In this document: positions 26,269 through 34,234 of the stretch, piece after piece
Layout: every line of letters begins with the position of its first letter
Numbering within the stretch: the stretch's first letter is position 1
Made by a program: the position numbers and the translations under genes
Source: Ignavibacteria bacterium GWF2_33_9
GTDB lineage: Bacteria; Bacteroidota; Ignavibacteria; Kapaibacteriales; UBA2268
DNA: 35,032 nt
NCBI GenBank assembly: GCA_001804565.1
Contig: MHAC01000021.1
Location: 1 to 35,032 of the forward strand
Direction of reading: 5' to 3'
The notes under the pieces: model-generated
What the model was told of the DNA's origin: nothing
What the model saw: only the letters and a program-made list of their open reading frames with translations
Database searches by the model: none

Positions 26269-27285
26269 TTAGTTCAACTTAAATGATGAAATACATTTTT
26301 CAAAAATAGGCAGATAACTGTCTTTTTCTCCAATAAAGTAATTCATTGTAACTCTGTAAAGCTTATCTCCATTAATTAAGAAAATGACCCTGGAAGAAAC
26401 ATTTTTCGAGAATGAATAATTCATTTGGTATGCTTCTTTGCCTGCCAATGAAATTTTGGAAGGATTAGCATTCTTGTAATTTTTACGATTTTCTTCTACA
26501 ATTTTGTTGAGCTTTTTATTTTTGGAAGCATCTATTACATCAACAATAATATTACAATCTGCACGACGCTGACCAATATAATTCTTGGATTCAATAACAC
26601 CAGAAGATGGACCTTTTTCTGCCATAAAATTATCAGGAATTTTGATTGAATATCCGTTACCACTTTTTGTCACTAAAGTTGTAGATGGAGGATCAGCCTC
26701 AACCACTTCATTAACTGTGTCAGGTACTGTAACAGGGAACTTACCCGGTTTATAGCTTGCAAGGAATTTTTCTATCGCTTCCTTGTATGTTTTATCAGTG
26801 CCATCGAAGCATTCTATTTGAATTACATTTGCAGAAGTTTCATCTGCCTGCACAACATAAGTTTCACCATAAAACACACCAGTTTCCAATTCGAAAGTAT
26901 AAACTAATTTTTTAGCAGGATAATTTCCAACTTTAGCATCACTTTGTTCATAGAAACTTTTTTCAAATTTCATTGATTTTGCTAAAATTGTGTCGAGATT
27001 AACAGTTGAATCCATTTGGTAAATAGTTATATCGAATTTTGCTGAAGGATTACCTTCAGATTCATAACGAGCAAAACGGGATTGCCAATCCTTGGAATTG
27101 AATACAACAAAACGTATGGGGCTTGTGGATTTATACCAGTTTGATGGATATTCCACCGATAAACCTGTTTTTTCATTCGTGTAAGTTTCGTATCCATCAA
27201 CACCAGGTATATTTACCTTGTTACAGCTTGTTGTGAATATAGCAAAAGCGAATAAAAGTGTCAAAATCGGTAATATTTTTTTCAT
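26269..27285 (-). CDS. Lipoprotein with two PsbP/DUF1795-like domains, function unknown
   Basis: A 338-residue protein with a signal peptide and lipobox ending at Cys21 (FTTSC), so it is probably anchored to a membrane. Two similar halves follow (about 33-175 and 213-338). Each opens with a GLSVEYPSNW / GYSIKIPDNF strand, then a helix, then a strand carrying PAKKLVYTFE / KEAYQMNYSF, and closes with an EKFLASYK / EKCISSFK helix. This looks like an internal tandem duplication of a PsbP-like fold. I do not know its role; partner genes are not obvious. GAGG (27291-27295) lies upstream of the ATG. Confidence 0.72.
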   Translation of the reverse strand: MKKILPILTLLFAFAIFTTSCNKVNIPGVDGYETYTNEKTGLSVEYPSNWYKSTSPIRFVVFNSKDWQSRFARYESEGNPSAKFDITIYQMDSTVNLDTILAKSMKFEKSFYEQSDAKVGNYPAKKLVYTFELETGVFYGETYVVQADETSANVIQIECFDGTDKTYKEAIEKFLASYKPGKFPVTVPDTVNEVVEADPPSTTLVTKSGNGYSIKIPDNFMAEKGPSSGVIESKNYIGQRRADCNIIVDVIDASKNKKLNKIVEENRKNYKNANPSKISLAGKEAYQMNYSFSKNVSSRVIFLINGDKLYRVTMNYFIGEKDSYLPIFEKCISSFKLN

Positions 27286-27344
27286 TATAAACCTCGATTG
27301 ATTTGATTTGATTAGTTTTTGTACAATTACTTATAAATTTAAAA

Positions 27345-27352
27345 CAAATTTA
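27345..27352 (-). promoter_or_regulatory. Candidate -7 box of the lipoprotein gene
   Basis: TAAATTTG on the minus strand matches TAnnTTTG and lies 59 nt before the start at 27285. Only the -7-like element is seen. Confidence 0.3.
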
Positions 27353-27412
27353 AGAAAAATATCTTAATTGTGTAAATTTCAAATTAAATAAAGTATAATT
27401 TCAGTTTATTGT

Positions 27413-27820
27413 TTAAGGAATTAACTTAGCACCTTCAAGTACCCAGGTTCTCATTCCCTGAATCTGATTTTGAGTTATATAGCCTGAATAGAAAATTGTT
27501 CCATGTGGTAAAACACCCTCCAAAATCTGATTCAAAATACTTGAATTCGGATTTTCAGGAATGATCAAGCCCGGGAAAGTCATTATGGAAAAATAATCTT
27601 CCATGGAAAGTCCTCCTGCCATAGTAATGCTGCTATGACAACCGGAATAAGCACAATTTTTCTTTAGAAATGGTTGTACGTGAGAAGTGAAATCTACAGC
27701 TGAATCAGGAAAAACTACATCAATACCATAGACTCCGGTTGAATTATCGCAAGAGGAAATCAATCCGAAAGAGACAGCCATAATAATACTGACTAATACT
27801 ATTCTAAATAATCTTTTCAT
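27413..27820 (-). CDS. Small lipoprotein with CX4CH haem-like motif (cytochrome-like)
   Basis: A 135-residue exported lipoprotein: signal peptide, then lipobox Cys24 (LISSC). The mature part has Cys56-Cys61-His62 (CAYSGCH), a CX4CH variant haem-attachment motif known in some multi-haem cytochromes c, followed by GGLSMEDYFSIM and PNSSILNQILEG, as seen in planctomycete-type cytochrome-like domains of Bacteroidota. A single haem is possible, but the non-standard spacing leaves it uncertain whether haem is bound. Met123 near the C-terminus is a candidate distal ligand. It lies 127 bp upstream of the tandem-domain lipoprotein gene, divergent from dapA. Confidence 0.7.
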   Translation of the reverse strand: MKRLFRIVLVSIIMAVSFGLISSCDNSTGVYGIDVVFPDSAVDFTSHVQPFLKKNCAYSGCHSSITMAGGLSMEDYFSIMTFPGLIIPENPNSSILNQILEGVLPHGTIFYSGYITQNQIQGMRTWVLEGAKLIP

Positions 27821-27907
27821 GGTTTTTTCTGATTTGTTAATTTGACGAAATTAATAATAAAATTGTTAAATACAGAAGATTTTTTTAATTTATCCATTAA
27901 AACTTCT

Positions 27908-27940
27908 TAATTTTAAAGTTACAAAAAATTCAAAAGGTGA
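27908..27940 (+). promoter_or_regulatory. Candidate promoter -7 and Shine-Dalgarno of dapA
   Basis: TAATTTTA (27908-27915) lies 28 nt before the dapA ATG, one base from the recurring TAATTTTG. GGTGA (27936-27940), three bases before the ATG, is a clear Shine-Dalgarno match, stronger than at most genes here. Confidence 0.4.
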
Positions 27941-27943
27941 AAA

Positions 27944-28837
27944 ATGGAAAATTACATACCAAAAGGGACTCTTACGGCTATTGTAACTCCTTTTAAATCA
28001 GATTATTCCATAGATTTTGACGCATATGATAGATTACTAGAATATCAGATCAATAATCATGTGGATGGAATTGTTGTATGCGGTTCTACCGGGGAAAATC
28101 CAACATTAAATCAGGAAGAGAAAATTGCTCTTATTTTACGAGCAATAGAAGTTTCCGAAGGAAGAGTTCCAATTATTGCAGGAACAGGAAGTAACGACAC
28201 TTACAAAACTATTGAATTTTCTATAATTGCTAAAGAAACCGGAGCTGATGCTTTGCTTTTAGTGGCACCTTATTATAATAAACCTACTCAAAAGGGGATG
28301 ATTGCTCATTTCACAGCAATAAATGATGCAGTACAAATACCACAAATTATCTATAATGTTCCTGGAAGAACAGGGATAAATATGACTGCTGAAACGCAGA
28401 TAATCCTTGCTAATACCTGTAAAAATATTGTAGCCACGAAGGAAGCATCAGGTGATATTCATCAAATTATGAAAATTGTTAAAGATGCTCCAGAAAAATT
28501 TGTTGTATTGAGCGGTGATGATGGAATTACTTTACCATTGATTTCTGCAGGAGTACAAGGAGTAATTTCTGTATTTTCCAATTTTGCTCCATATCAAATG
28601 GTGAAATTAGTGAATTTTGCTTTGGAAGGAAATTTTGATGAAGCAAGGAAATTGCACTACAAATATCTGAAGATGATAGACTTATGCTTTATTGAATCAA
28701 ATCCGGTTCCTGCTAAAGCAATACTGAAATTGATGGGAATTACTGATGATGCAGTGAGAATGCCACTTCTGCCAATTTCTCCTGAAAATCTGAATATTTT
28801 GAGAAATGAATTATTGAATATAGGATTGATTAAATAA
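27944..28837 (+). CDS. dapA: 4-hydroxy-tetrahydrodipicolinate synthase
   Basis: Condenses pyruvate with aspartate semialdehyde in lysine and diaminopimelate synthesis. The 297-residue TIM barrel has GTLTAIVTPF (8-17), GSTGENPTL (47-55) with the catalytic Thr, APYYNKP (108-114), the catalytic Tyr137 in YNVPGRTG, the Schiff-base Lys166 in KEASGD and LSGDDG (189-194). These favour DapA over N-acetylneuraminate lyase or other DHDPS-superfamily members, though that superfamily is easily mis-assigned. The following phosphatase gene begins 1 bp after the stop. Confidence 0.92.
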   Translation: MENYIPKGTLTAIVTPFKSDYSIDFDAYDRLLEYQINNHVDGIVVCGSTGENPTLNQEEKIALILRAIEVSEGRVPIIAGTGSNDTYKTIEFSIIAKETGADALLLVAPYYNKPTQKGMIAHFTAINDAVQIPQIIYNVPGRTGINMTAETQIILANTCKNIVATKEASGDIHQIMKIVKDAPEKFVVLSGDDGITLPLISAGVQGVISVFSNFAPYQMVKLVNFALEGNFDEARKLHYKYLKMIDLCFIESNPVPAKAILKLMGITDDAVRMPLLPISPENLNILRNELLNIGLIK

Positions 28838-28838
28838 G

Positions 28839-30095
28839 ATGTTTACTAATAACAGTGATTCACAGAAAAGGATTTATAATTTAGTTGCTGCAATAGCAAG
28901 CGGAACATTTGCAGAAGAAAAAGATTTTCTTACAAAGATGATAATCGAAATTGTGGATAGTCAGGATTTTCAGATATACGGTGGGCGCCTTTGGGAATTT
29001 AATCCACAGAAAGAAGTTTATACTCTTGCTTATCAATATGGGAATGTGAAAAAAGTTCCTGATGATTATGAGCTTTCTGTACACGACCAGACTGTTTTAA
29101 TGGAACTTGCCCAAACAAGAACTCAATTGAGGCGTGAAACAGACCTTATACTAAAAGAAAGTGGTATTCTGATTTATTCGGTAACAGGTGTAGGGGACAT
29201 TGTTCGAACAAAGTATGGCAAGTTCTTCGAATATGTTATTGGATTTAATGCTCCTGAAATTTTACAAACTTTTTACGAAACACTTGCAATTATAAGCACT
29301 ATTAGTTCTGCCAGATTAAAGGATTTACGTTTACTGAAAAAACAAGAGAAAATGAACAGAGAATTGAGTAAAGCCTCTGAAATCCAGAGGAATCTGTTTC
29401 CTGAACATTCTGTTGAATTTTCTGATTTTGATATTTATGGTCTTTGCATCTCTGACAGTGAAGTAGGAGGGGATTATTTTGATTATTTCCGTAATTTGGA
29501 AGATGAAGAAGATTCTTTGAGCATTGTTGTTGCTGATGCAGCAAGTAAAGGTATTTCTGCGGCTTTACAATCGCTTTATGTTGCTGGTGCAGTGAAAATG
29601 TCGCATAATTTTTCTCCGAAAATTTCAGCATTGCTGCATAATCTGAATAATCTAATTTATGAAACTTTTCCTATGGAACGATTTGTTACTCTCTTTTATT
29701 GCGAATTAACAGAATCTTCAAATAGATTGTTCATGTATGGGAATGCAGGGCACACAGAACCTCTGCATTATCATGCATCAACCGATTCGTTCGATTTACT
29801 CACTTCCACAGGTGGAGTTTTAGGAATTATTCCAAATCAAAAGTTCTCTGTAGAAAATACAACGATAGGAAAAGGGGACATAATGGTTATGATGACTGAC
29901 GGCGTGACTGAAGCTCAAAATGAAAAAGGTGAAATTTATGGAGAAGAACCAATCAAAGAACTCGTGAGGAAGTATCAAACTCTTCCTGCAAAGGAAATCG
30001 CTCTGAATATTATTGAAAAAGTACAAATCTACTCAGCAAATTCATCCTATACTGACGACAAAACACTAATTGTGATTAAAAGGAAAGCGGATTAA
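28839..30095 (+). CDS. GAF-like/SpoIIE (PP2C) serine phosphatase
   Basis: A 418-residue signalling protein. The N-terminal domain (about 1-160) resembles GAF and may sense a small molecule. A helical linker (about 160-190) carries the conserved EIQRNLFP (181-188). The PP2C/SpoIIE domain (about 196-414) has EVGGDYFD (208-215), DAASKGISAALQ (233-244), YGNAGHTEP (300-308), GGVLGI (325-330), MTDGVTEAQNEKGEIYG (352-368) and DDKTLIV (406-412); the metal-binding Asp positions are kept. Such enzymes usually dephosphorylate an anti-sigma-factor antagonist. No STAS or anti-sigma gene is nearby. It is cytoplasmic and coupled to dapA. Confidence 0.87.
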   Translation: MFTNNSDSQKRIYNLVAAIASGTFAEEKDFLTKMIIEIVDSQDFQIYGGRLWEFNPQKEVYTLAYQYGNVKKVPDDYELSVHDQTVLMELAQTRTQLRRETDLILKESGILIYSVTGVGDIVRTKYGKFFEYVIGFNAPEILQTFYETLAIISTISSARLKDLRLLKKQEKMNRELSKASEIQRNLFPEHSVEFSDFDIYGLCISDSEVGGDYFDYFRNLEDEEDSLSIVVADAASKGISAALQSLYVAGAVKMSHNFSPKISALLHNLNNLIYETFPMERFVTLFYCELTESSNRLFMYGNAGHTEPLHYHASTDSFDLLTSTGGVLGIIPNQKFSVENTTIGKGDIMVMMTDGVTEAQNEKGEIYGEEPIKELVRKYQTLPAKEIALNIIEKVQIYSANSSYTDDKTLIVIKRKAD

Positions 30096-30137
30096 GTAAT
30101 AAGATATAGATTTTTTTAGAATTATAGGAAGTTATTC

Positions 30138-30947
30138 CTAACGAATGGCTTCCCATTCTTTTGAAAATGATTTACCGGAAAATATAATTGTGATTGAATT
30201 CAAGGTCCAGAACCAAATCGTTTTGAGATAACCATACTGACGGAATCTTCTTGGTGATTCAAGTACTACAAGTTTAGGTTCAAATTTTATTTTTGTGTAT
30301 TTGGATAATCTACGGAACAAGTCAAAATCTTCACCTGCAACGATTAATGGATTATAACCATTTACCATCCTGAAAAATTTGCGATGAACAATCTGACATT
30401 CTCCTCGTCCCATTCCCAAATTAATGCTGTTAAGAAAATGTACATATTTATTATGCCACATATAAAATAGTTGATCACCTTTCGTTACTTCTTCAGGAAA
30501 ACCATTTACTTCGCATGCGATTGCATGGTATGAGGTGTTTTTATCTTCGGACCAATTTTGAATATATGCAAAAAATTTATGTATGTCTTGGGGATAGGTG
30601 TCTGCATTGATGAATACTAAGATATTACCCTCTGCTAACTCTGCGCCCTTATTACGCCCTTCAGAAATCGTCTGCCTGTGTTCAGCTTTGTGTACAGTAA
30701 TTTTGTCGCAAAATGTTTTTGCTATTTCAACAGTATTATCTGTACTGCCTCCATCGCTTAAAATTACTTCAAAATTATGTTTCTTCTTTAATTCATTAGT
30801 ATAAATGTTTGCTAGATTTCCGATAATTTTTTCCTCCTGAAAAGAAGGAATAATTACACTAATAAGAGGTGTAGCAGGTACATAAGGTTCAGAATAATTT
30901 TTATTATAAGCCTTTTCTGATATATTATGAAATTCTGATATTTTCAA
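30138..30947 (-). CDS. Glycosyltransferase family 2, putative
   Basis: A 269-residue GT2 enzyme. After a 27-residue N-terminal tail come SVIIPSFQEEKIIGN (30-44), DGGSTDNT (65-72), SEGRNKGAELAEG (95-107), FINADTYPQD (112-121, where the DxD motif is NADT) and GEDFDLFRR (205-213). A hydrophobic stretch near 244-257 may anchor it. The start appears to be a TTG at 30947: an in-frame TAA lies a few codons upstream and no earlier ATG is available. It stands apart from the main glycan locus, so its acceptor is unknown. Confidence 0.8.
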   Translation of the reverse strand: MKISEFHNISEKAYNKNYSEPYVPATPLISVIIPSFQEEKIIGNLANIYTNELKKKHNFEVILSDGGSTDNTVEIAKTFCDKITVHKAEHRQTISEGRNKGAELAEGNILVFINADTYPQDIHKFFAYIQNWSEDKNTSYHAIACEVNGFPEEVTKGDQLFYMWHNKYVHFLNSINLGMGRGECQIVHRKFFRMVNGYNPLIVAGEDFDLFRRLSKYTKIKFEPKLVVLESPRRFRQYGYLKTIWFWTLNSITIIFSGKSFSKEWEAIR

Positions 30948-30970
30948 TTGTCTTAATTAAATATAAATTA

Positions 30971-30978
30971 CAAAATTA
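30971..30978 (-). promoter_or_regulatory. Candidate -7 box of the GT2 gene
   Basis: The minus strand reads CTTAATTTTGTAA here, giving TAATTTTG 23 nt before the TTG start. It matches the element seen upstream of several other genes. Confidence 0.4.
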
Positions 30979-31018
30979 AGCATTTAAGAAAAATTAAGTA
31001 ATGAAATTGGTAAAATTG

Positions 31019-31447
31019 CTAAAGCGAATCTATTTTATCAATAGTTTTTTCTTTCATTTCGCTTATTGTCATAGATAACATATTTAATAGATCTCCTTTA
31101 ATTACTGACCATTTATCATGAACAGGACAGGGATGTTCATCACTGCACTGAGGAAATCCAAAAACACATGATGTGAAAGCATCTAATCCGTCAATTGCTT
31201 TCACAATTTCTTCCAATTTAATATCATGACCATTTTTACCCAAGAAGAATCCTCCAGATTTGCCTTTTTTTGAATTTAAAAGACCTGAATAGACTAATTC
31301 CTGCATAATTTTTGCTGCAAACATTTTTGGAATTTGTAATTCTTTGGAAATTGTCCCTGCATCATAGCAGGCTTCAGGTTCCTTTGTTGCAAGGAATAAC
31401 ATTGCCTTAATAGCAATTTCAGCTTTTTTAGAAAAAATTACAGTCAT
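31019..31447 (-). CDS. Rrf2-family Fe-S transcriptional regulator
   Basis: A 142-residue Rrf2 protein with an N-terminal winged helix (about 3-75), including the wing KGKSGGFFLGK (61-71), and a dimerisation helix. Three Cys, Cys94, Cys101 and Cys107, in FTSCVFGFPQCSDEHPCPVHDKW-type spacing (C-X6-C-X5-C), are placed like the cluster ligands of IscR/NsrR, so it likely carries an iron-sulfur cluster sensing iron, oxygen or nitric oxide. It is transcribed divergently from a PepSY-type membrane protein across 89 bp that contain a symmetric dyad. Autoregulation and control of that neighbour are plausible but not shown. Confidence 0.88.
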   Translation of the reverse strand: MTVIFSKKAEIAIKAMLFLATKEPEACYDAGTISKELQIPKMFAAKIMQELVYSGLLNSKKGKSGGFFLGKNGHDIKLEEIVKAIDGLDAFTSCVFGFPQCSDEHPCPVHDKWSVIKGDLLNMLSMTISEMKEKTIDKIDSL

Positions 31448-31475
31448 AATTATTTATTTTTATTAGTTTAGTTAC

Positions 31476-31506
31476 ACAAAATTAGGAAAAAAATCGTTAA
31501 TTTTGT
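31476..31506. promoter_or_regulatory. Symmetric dyad with divergent TAATTTTG boxes between Rrf2 and PepSY genes
   Basis: ACAAAATTA (31476-31484) and TAATTTTGT (31498-31506) are a perfect 9-bp inverted repeat with centres 22 bp apart. Each arm carries TAATTTTG facing its own gene, 29 nt from the Rrf2 ATG and 31 nt from the PepSY ATG. It reads as two back-to-back -7 elements, with the space between them open for a regulator. Confidence 0.5.
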
Positions 31507-31536
31507 ATTAATTAGACAAAAAAATCTGATTTAAAT

Positions 31537-33162
31537 ATGAATTTATTGCTTTTCAAAGAAAATATAGATACTCAGTTTCCTAATGAAATTGAGCAGGAAC
31601 AAGTTCAAACTAAGGTGGCAACAAAGAGAAAGAAGTCAACAAGTAAGAAATTCTGGCAAAAAACTCATAAATGGCTCGGTTTGATAATGTCACTCTTTGT
31701 GCTAAATTTTGCTATTTCCGGAATAATTCTAAATCACCGAGAAATTTTCGTTGGTTTGGATCTACCACGCTGGACTTTACCTGGTGAATACTCTTATCAT
31801 AATTGGAACAATGCTGCAATTAAAGGTATTCTCCCGGGAGAAAATTCAAATATTGTATATGGAAATGTTGGTGTTTGGAAGGAAAATTCCGGTAAATTTA
31901 CTGATATGAATACAGGTTTCCCTTCCGGGATGGATAACAAAAATGTTCAATCAATGCTGAAATCAGAAAAGGGTAATCTCTATGCAGGTACATTCAATGC
32001 ATTCTATTATCAATCAGGAAATCACTGGAAACAATTAATCTTACCAACAGATGAGCAAAGAGTAATTAAAATTCTGGAGAAAGATAGTAAAATCCTTTTG
32101 CTCACTCGAAGTGAAATAGTATTCTTTAATGATAATCCTGCAAATCCAAAATTTTCCGTAAAGCAAATCAAACCTGAAAAAGGTTATATAGCTCAAACAG
32201 GACTTTTCCAAACTTTATGGCAATTGCATAGTGGCGAGGCATTTTGGATGATTGGCAGACTCTTTGTCGACTTTTTGGCGATTACTTTCATTCTGCTAAT
32301 ATTCACTGGTTTAATTAAATGGTATCTTCCAAAAACATTTAAGAAATTAAAAGCAAAAAAAGAAAAATTAGCAAATCGGAAGAAAATAAATCTTTGGTCT
32401 CTCAGTTTACATAATCAATTCGGGCTTTGGACTGCTCTATTCCTATTTTTGACAACTATTACAGGTATGTTTCTTCGGCCGCCATTACTCATTTTGGTTG
32501 GAGCGAACAAAGTACCTCAATTGCCGGGAACAAATCTGAAACAAGATAATGCATGGTTCGACAAACTAAGAAATATCACTTACTTACCTGATGAGCACAG
32601 ATATGTTTTTGCAACAGATGAATACCTTTTTTCTGTGGATGAAAATTTCCAAGAAAATCCGGAAATATATAACTATCAGCCGACAATCAGCGTTATGGGT
32701 ACAAATGTACTTGAAACAAGGCATGACGGGGGTGTTCTGGTTGGCTCTTTCTCTGGATTATTCTTATGGTACCCAAAAGAAAATCTGATTTTCGATTACG
32801 TTAATAAAACTGAATATGTTCCACAAATGGCATTGACAGGTCCGCCTATCGGGGCTAATGCAGTTTCCGGTTTTGGGGTTCTTGCAGATGGAAGAGAATA
32901 TTATTTCGATTATAGTACAGGTAGTTATCCATTAAATTCAGATTACTTTTTTCCACGTATGAGCGAAGAAATCCTCCAAAAATCCGGAATTTCACTCTGG
33001 AATACAGCTCTTGAATTCCATACTGCCAGAATATTTCGTTCTCTTATTGGTGATTTTTATATTCTCATAATACCACTTTCAGGCATATTGATTGCATTAT
33101 CAATTCTTGCAGGATTTATATACTGGTTCCAAGCATATAAAGGGAAAAAACTGTTAAGGTAA
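31537..33162 (+). CDS. PepSY-associated-type four-helix membrane protein with large periplasmic insertions
   Basis: A 541-residue inner-membrane protein. A basic N-terminal tail precedes TM1 (about 45-66) with His44 and His67 (KTHKWLG...LNHRE), as in PepSY-associated transmembrane proteins. TM2 (241-264), TM3 (293-313) and TM4 (505-529) are preceded by His231, His292 and His495. Two big extracytoplasmic regions (about 68-230 and 314-490) contain repeating strand-rich units such as GNLYAGTFNAFYY and GGVLVGSFSGLFLWY that look like beta-propeller blades. PepSY-type proteins are tied to iron or siderophore uptake and to flavin or haem electron transfer. It is divergent from the Rrf2 regulator. 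The precise role is not readable. Confidence 0.72.
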   Translation: MNLLLFKENIDTQFPNEIEQEQVQTKVATKRKKSTSKKFWQKTHKWLGLIMSLFVLNFAISGIILNHREIFVGLDLPRWTLPGEYSYHNWNNAAIKGILPGENSNIVYGNVGVWKENSGKFTDMNTGFPSGMDNKNVQSMLKSEKGNLYAGTFNAFYYQSGNHWKQLILPTDEQRVIKILEKDSKILLLTRSEIVFFNDNPANPKFSVKQIKPEKGYIAQTGLFQTLWQLHSGEAFWMIGRLFVDFLAITFILLIFTGLIKWYLPKTFKKLKAKKEKLANRKKINLWSLSLHNQFGLWTALFLFLTTITGMFLRPPLLILVGANKVPQLPGTNLKQDNAWFDKLRNITYLPDEHRYVFATDEYLFSVDENFQENPEIYNYQPTISVMGTNVLETRHDGGVLVGSFSGLFLWYPKENLIFDYVNKTEYVPQMALTGPPIGANAVSGFGVLADGREYYFDYSTGSYPLNSDYFFPRMSEEILQKSGISLWNTALEFHTARIFRSLIGDFYILIIPLSGILIALSILAGFIYWFQAYKGKKLLR

Positions 33163-33196
33163 AAAAGAAAGCTGTCTTCCAGACAGCTTTCTTTTT
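33162..33196. terminator. Strong bidirectional terminator between convergent genes
   Basis: A perfect 16-bp stem (33162-33177 and 33181-33196) with a 3-base TCC loop has A and T ends giving U-runs on both strands. It starts at the last base of the PepSY gene stop codon and lies 23 bp past the end of the flavoprotein gene. Confidence 0.9.
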
Positions 33197-33219
33197 GTAA
33201 TTTCAATAAGTTGATTTAA

Positions 33220-34206
33220 TTATTTTCCTGCAAAATGCTTCATGAATTGTGAACGTTCGTAAGCTGCAGGGTTAATATTTCCCTTGGAACTCAATTTGCC
33301 ACGAAATTCATCAATAGTAGTAAATCCCTTTTTATCCATCCAGGATTCAATACCACTTATTATATCAGATGCTTGCTTGATTCCGTTATGATAGAATGAT
33401 GAAGCAACTTGGACAGTTTTTGCACCTGCGAGAAGCATTTTAATTGCATCTTCGGCAGTATGAACACCGGTTGATGCAGACAAATCGCATTTTGCTGTAG
33501 GTGAAAGCATTCCAATCCACCGCAAAGGTAAAGTTAATTCTGCATTTGAGCTATAAATATTGGAAGGTACTACCTGCATTTTATTAATGTCTATATCAGG
33601 ACTATAGAAACGATTGAATAAAACTAACCCCTGAATTCCAGTTTCTGAGAGTTTCTGAATAGTCTGTCCCAAATTTGAAAAGAAATAGCTGATTTTGAGA
33701 GCAACCGGAATTGAAGCAACTTTTTTTACTGCTTCCACGGCATTAAAATAAACTTGTTCGAAATCTTCTTTTGGTCGAGTCATATCGGATGGCAAAATGA
33801 ACATATTCAATTCAATTGCGTCCGCACCTGCTTCCTGAATTCTATCTACAAAAACAGGCCATTCATCTCCTGAAACACAATTTACACTTCCGATGATTGG
33901 TATAGGAACTGCTTCTTTTGCATTGCTGATAAGTTTCAGATAAAGCGAAACACTGTCTTCCATATCGCTGATATCAAAGAAATCGAAAATTTCAGGATAA
34001 ATCGTCCCCGGACGATTTGTCTGATTCAAACTCTTATTCATTTCAGCTATGATTTCTTCTTCGAAAATGGATTTGATTACAATTGCACCAACTCCATTAT
34101 CGTAAAGTTCTTTAATATCCTTTACAGAATTTGTAAGACCTGAGCTTGCTGCTATAAGTGGATTTTTTAAATTTAATCCCAAATAATTAGTTTTTAAATC
34201 TGCCAT
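33220..34206 (-). CDS. Dihydroorotate dehydrogenase-like flavoprotein (substrate unknown)
   Basis: A 328-residue FMN TIM barrel resembling class 1 PyrD: NPLIAASSGLTNS (15-27), KSIFEEEI (45-52), and a C-terminal phosphate-binding SASTGVHTAEDAI segment followed by GAKTVQVAS. The N-x-SCPN/catalytic-base segment of true PyrD is replaced by ELNMFILPSD (132-141), with no Cys or Ser at the equivalent active-site position, so the natural substrate is probably not dihydroorotate. This matches the widespread 'dihydroorotate dehydrogenase-like' group. A 51-bp gap with a TAATTTTG box separates it from the RelA/SpoT gene. Confidence 0.83.
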   Translation of the reverse strand: MADLKTNYLGLNLKNPLIAASSGLTNSVKDIKELYDNGVGAIVIKSIFEEEIIAEMNKSLNQTNRPGTIYPEIFDFFDISDMEDSVSLYLKLISNAKEAVPIPIIGSVNCVSGDEWPVFVDRIQEAGADAIELNMFILPSDMTRPKEDFEQVYFNAVEAVKKVASIPVALKISYFFSNLGQTIQKLSETGIQGLVLFNRFYSPDIDINKMQVVPSNIYSSNAELTLPLRWIGMLSPTAKCDLSASTGVHTAEDAIKMLLAGAKTVQVASSFYHNGIKQASDIISGIESWMDKKGFTTIDEFRGKLSSKGNINPAAYERSQFMKHFAGK

Positions 34207-34234
34207 TTCTATTTTCCTTTATTCAATATTTATA

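Noticed and set aside
30125-30140. Hairpin TAGGAA-GTTA-TTCCTA between convergent genes
   Set aside because: The stem is only 6 bp, overlaps the stop codon of the GT2 gene and has no T-run on either side.
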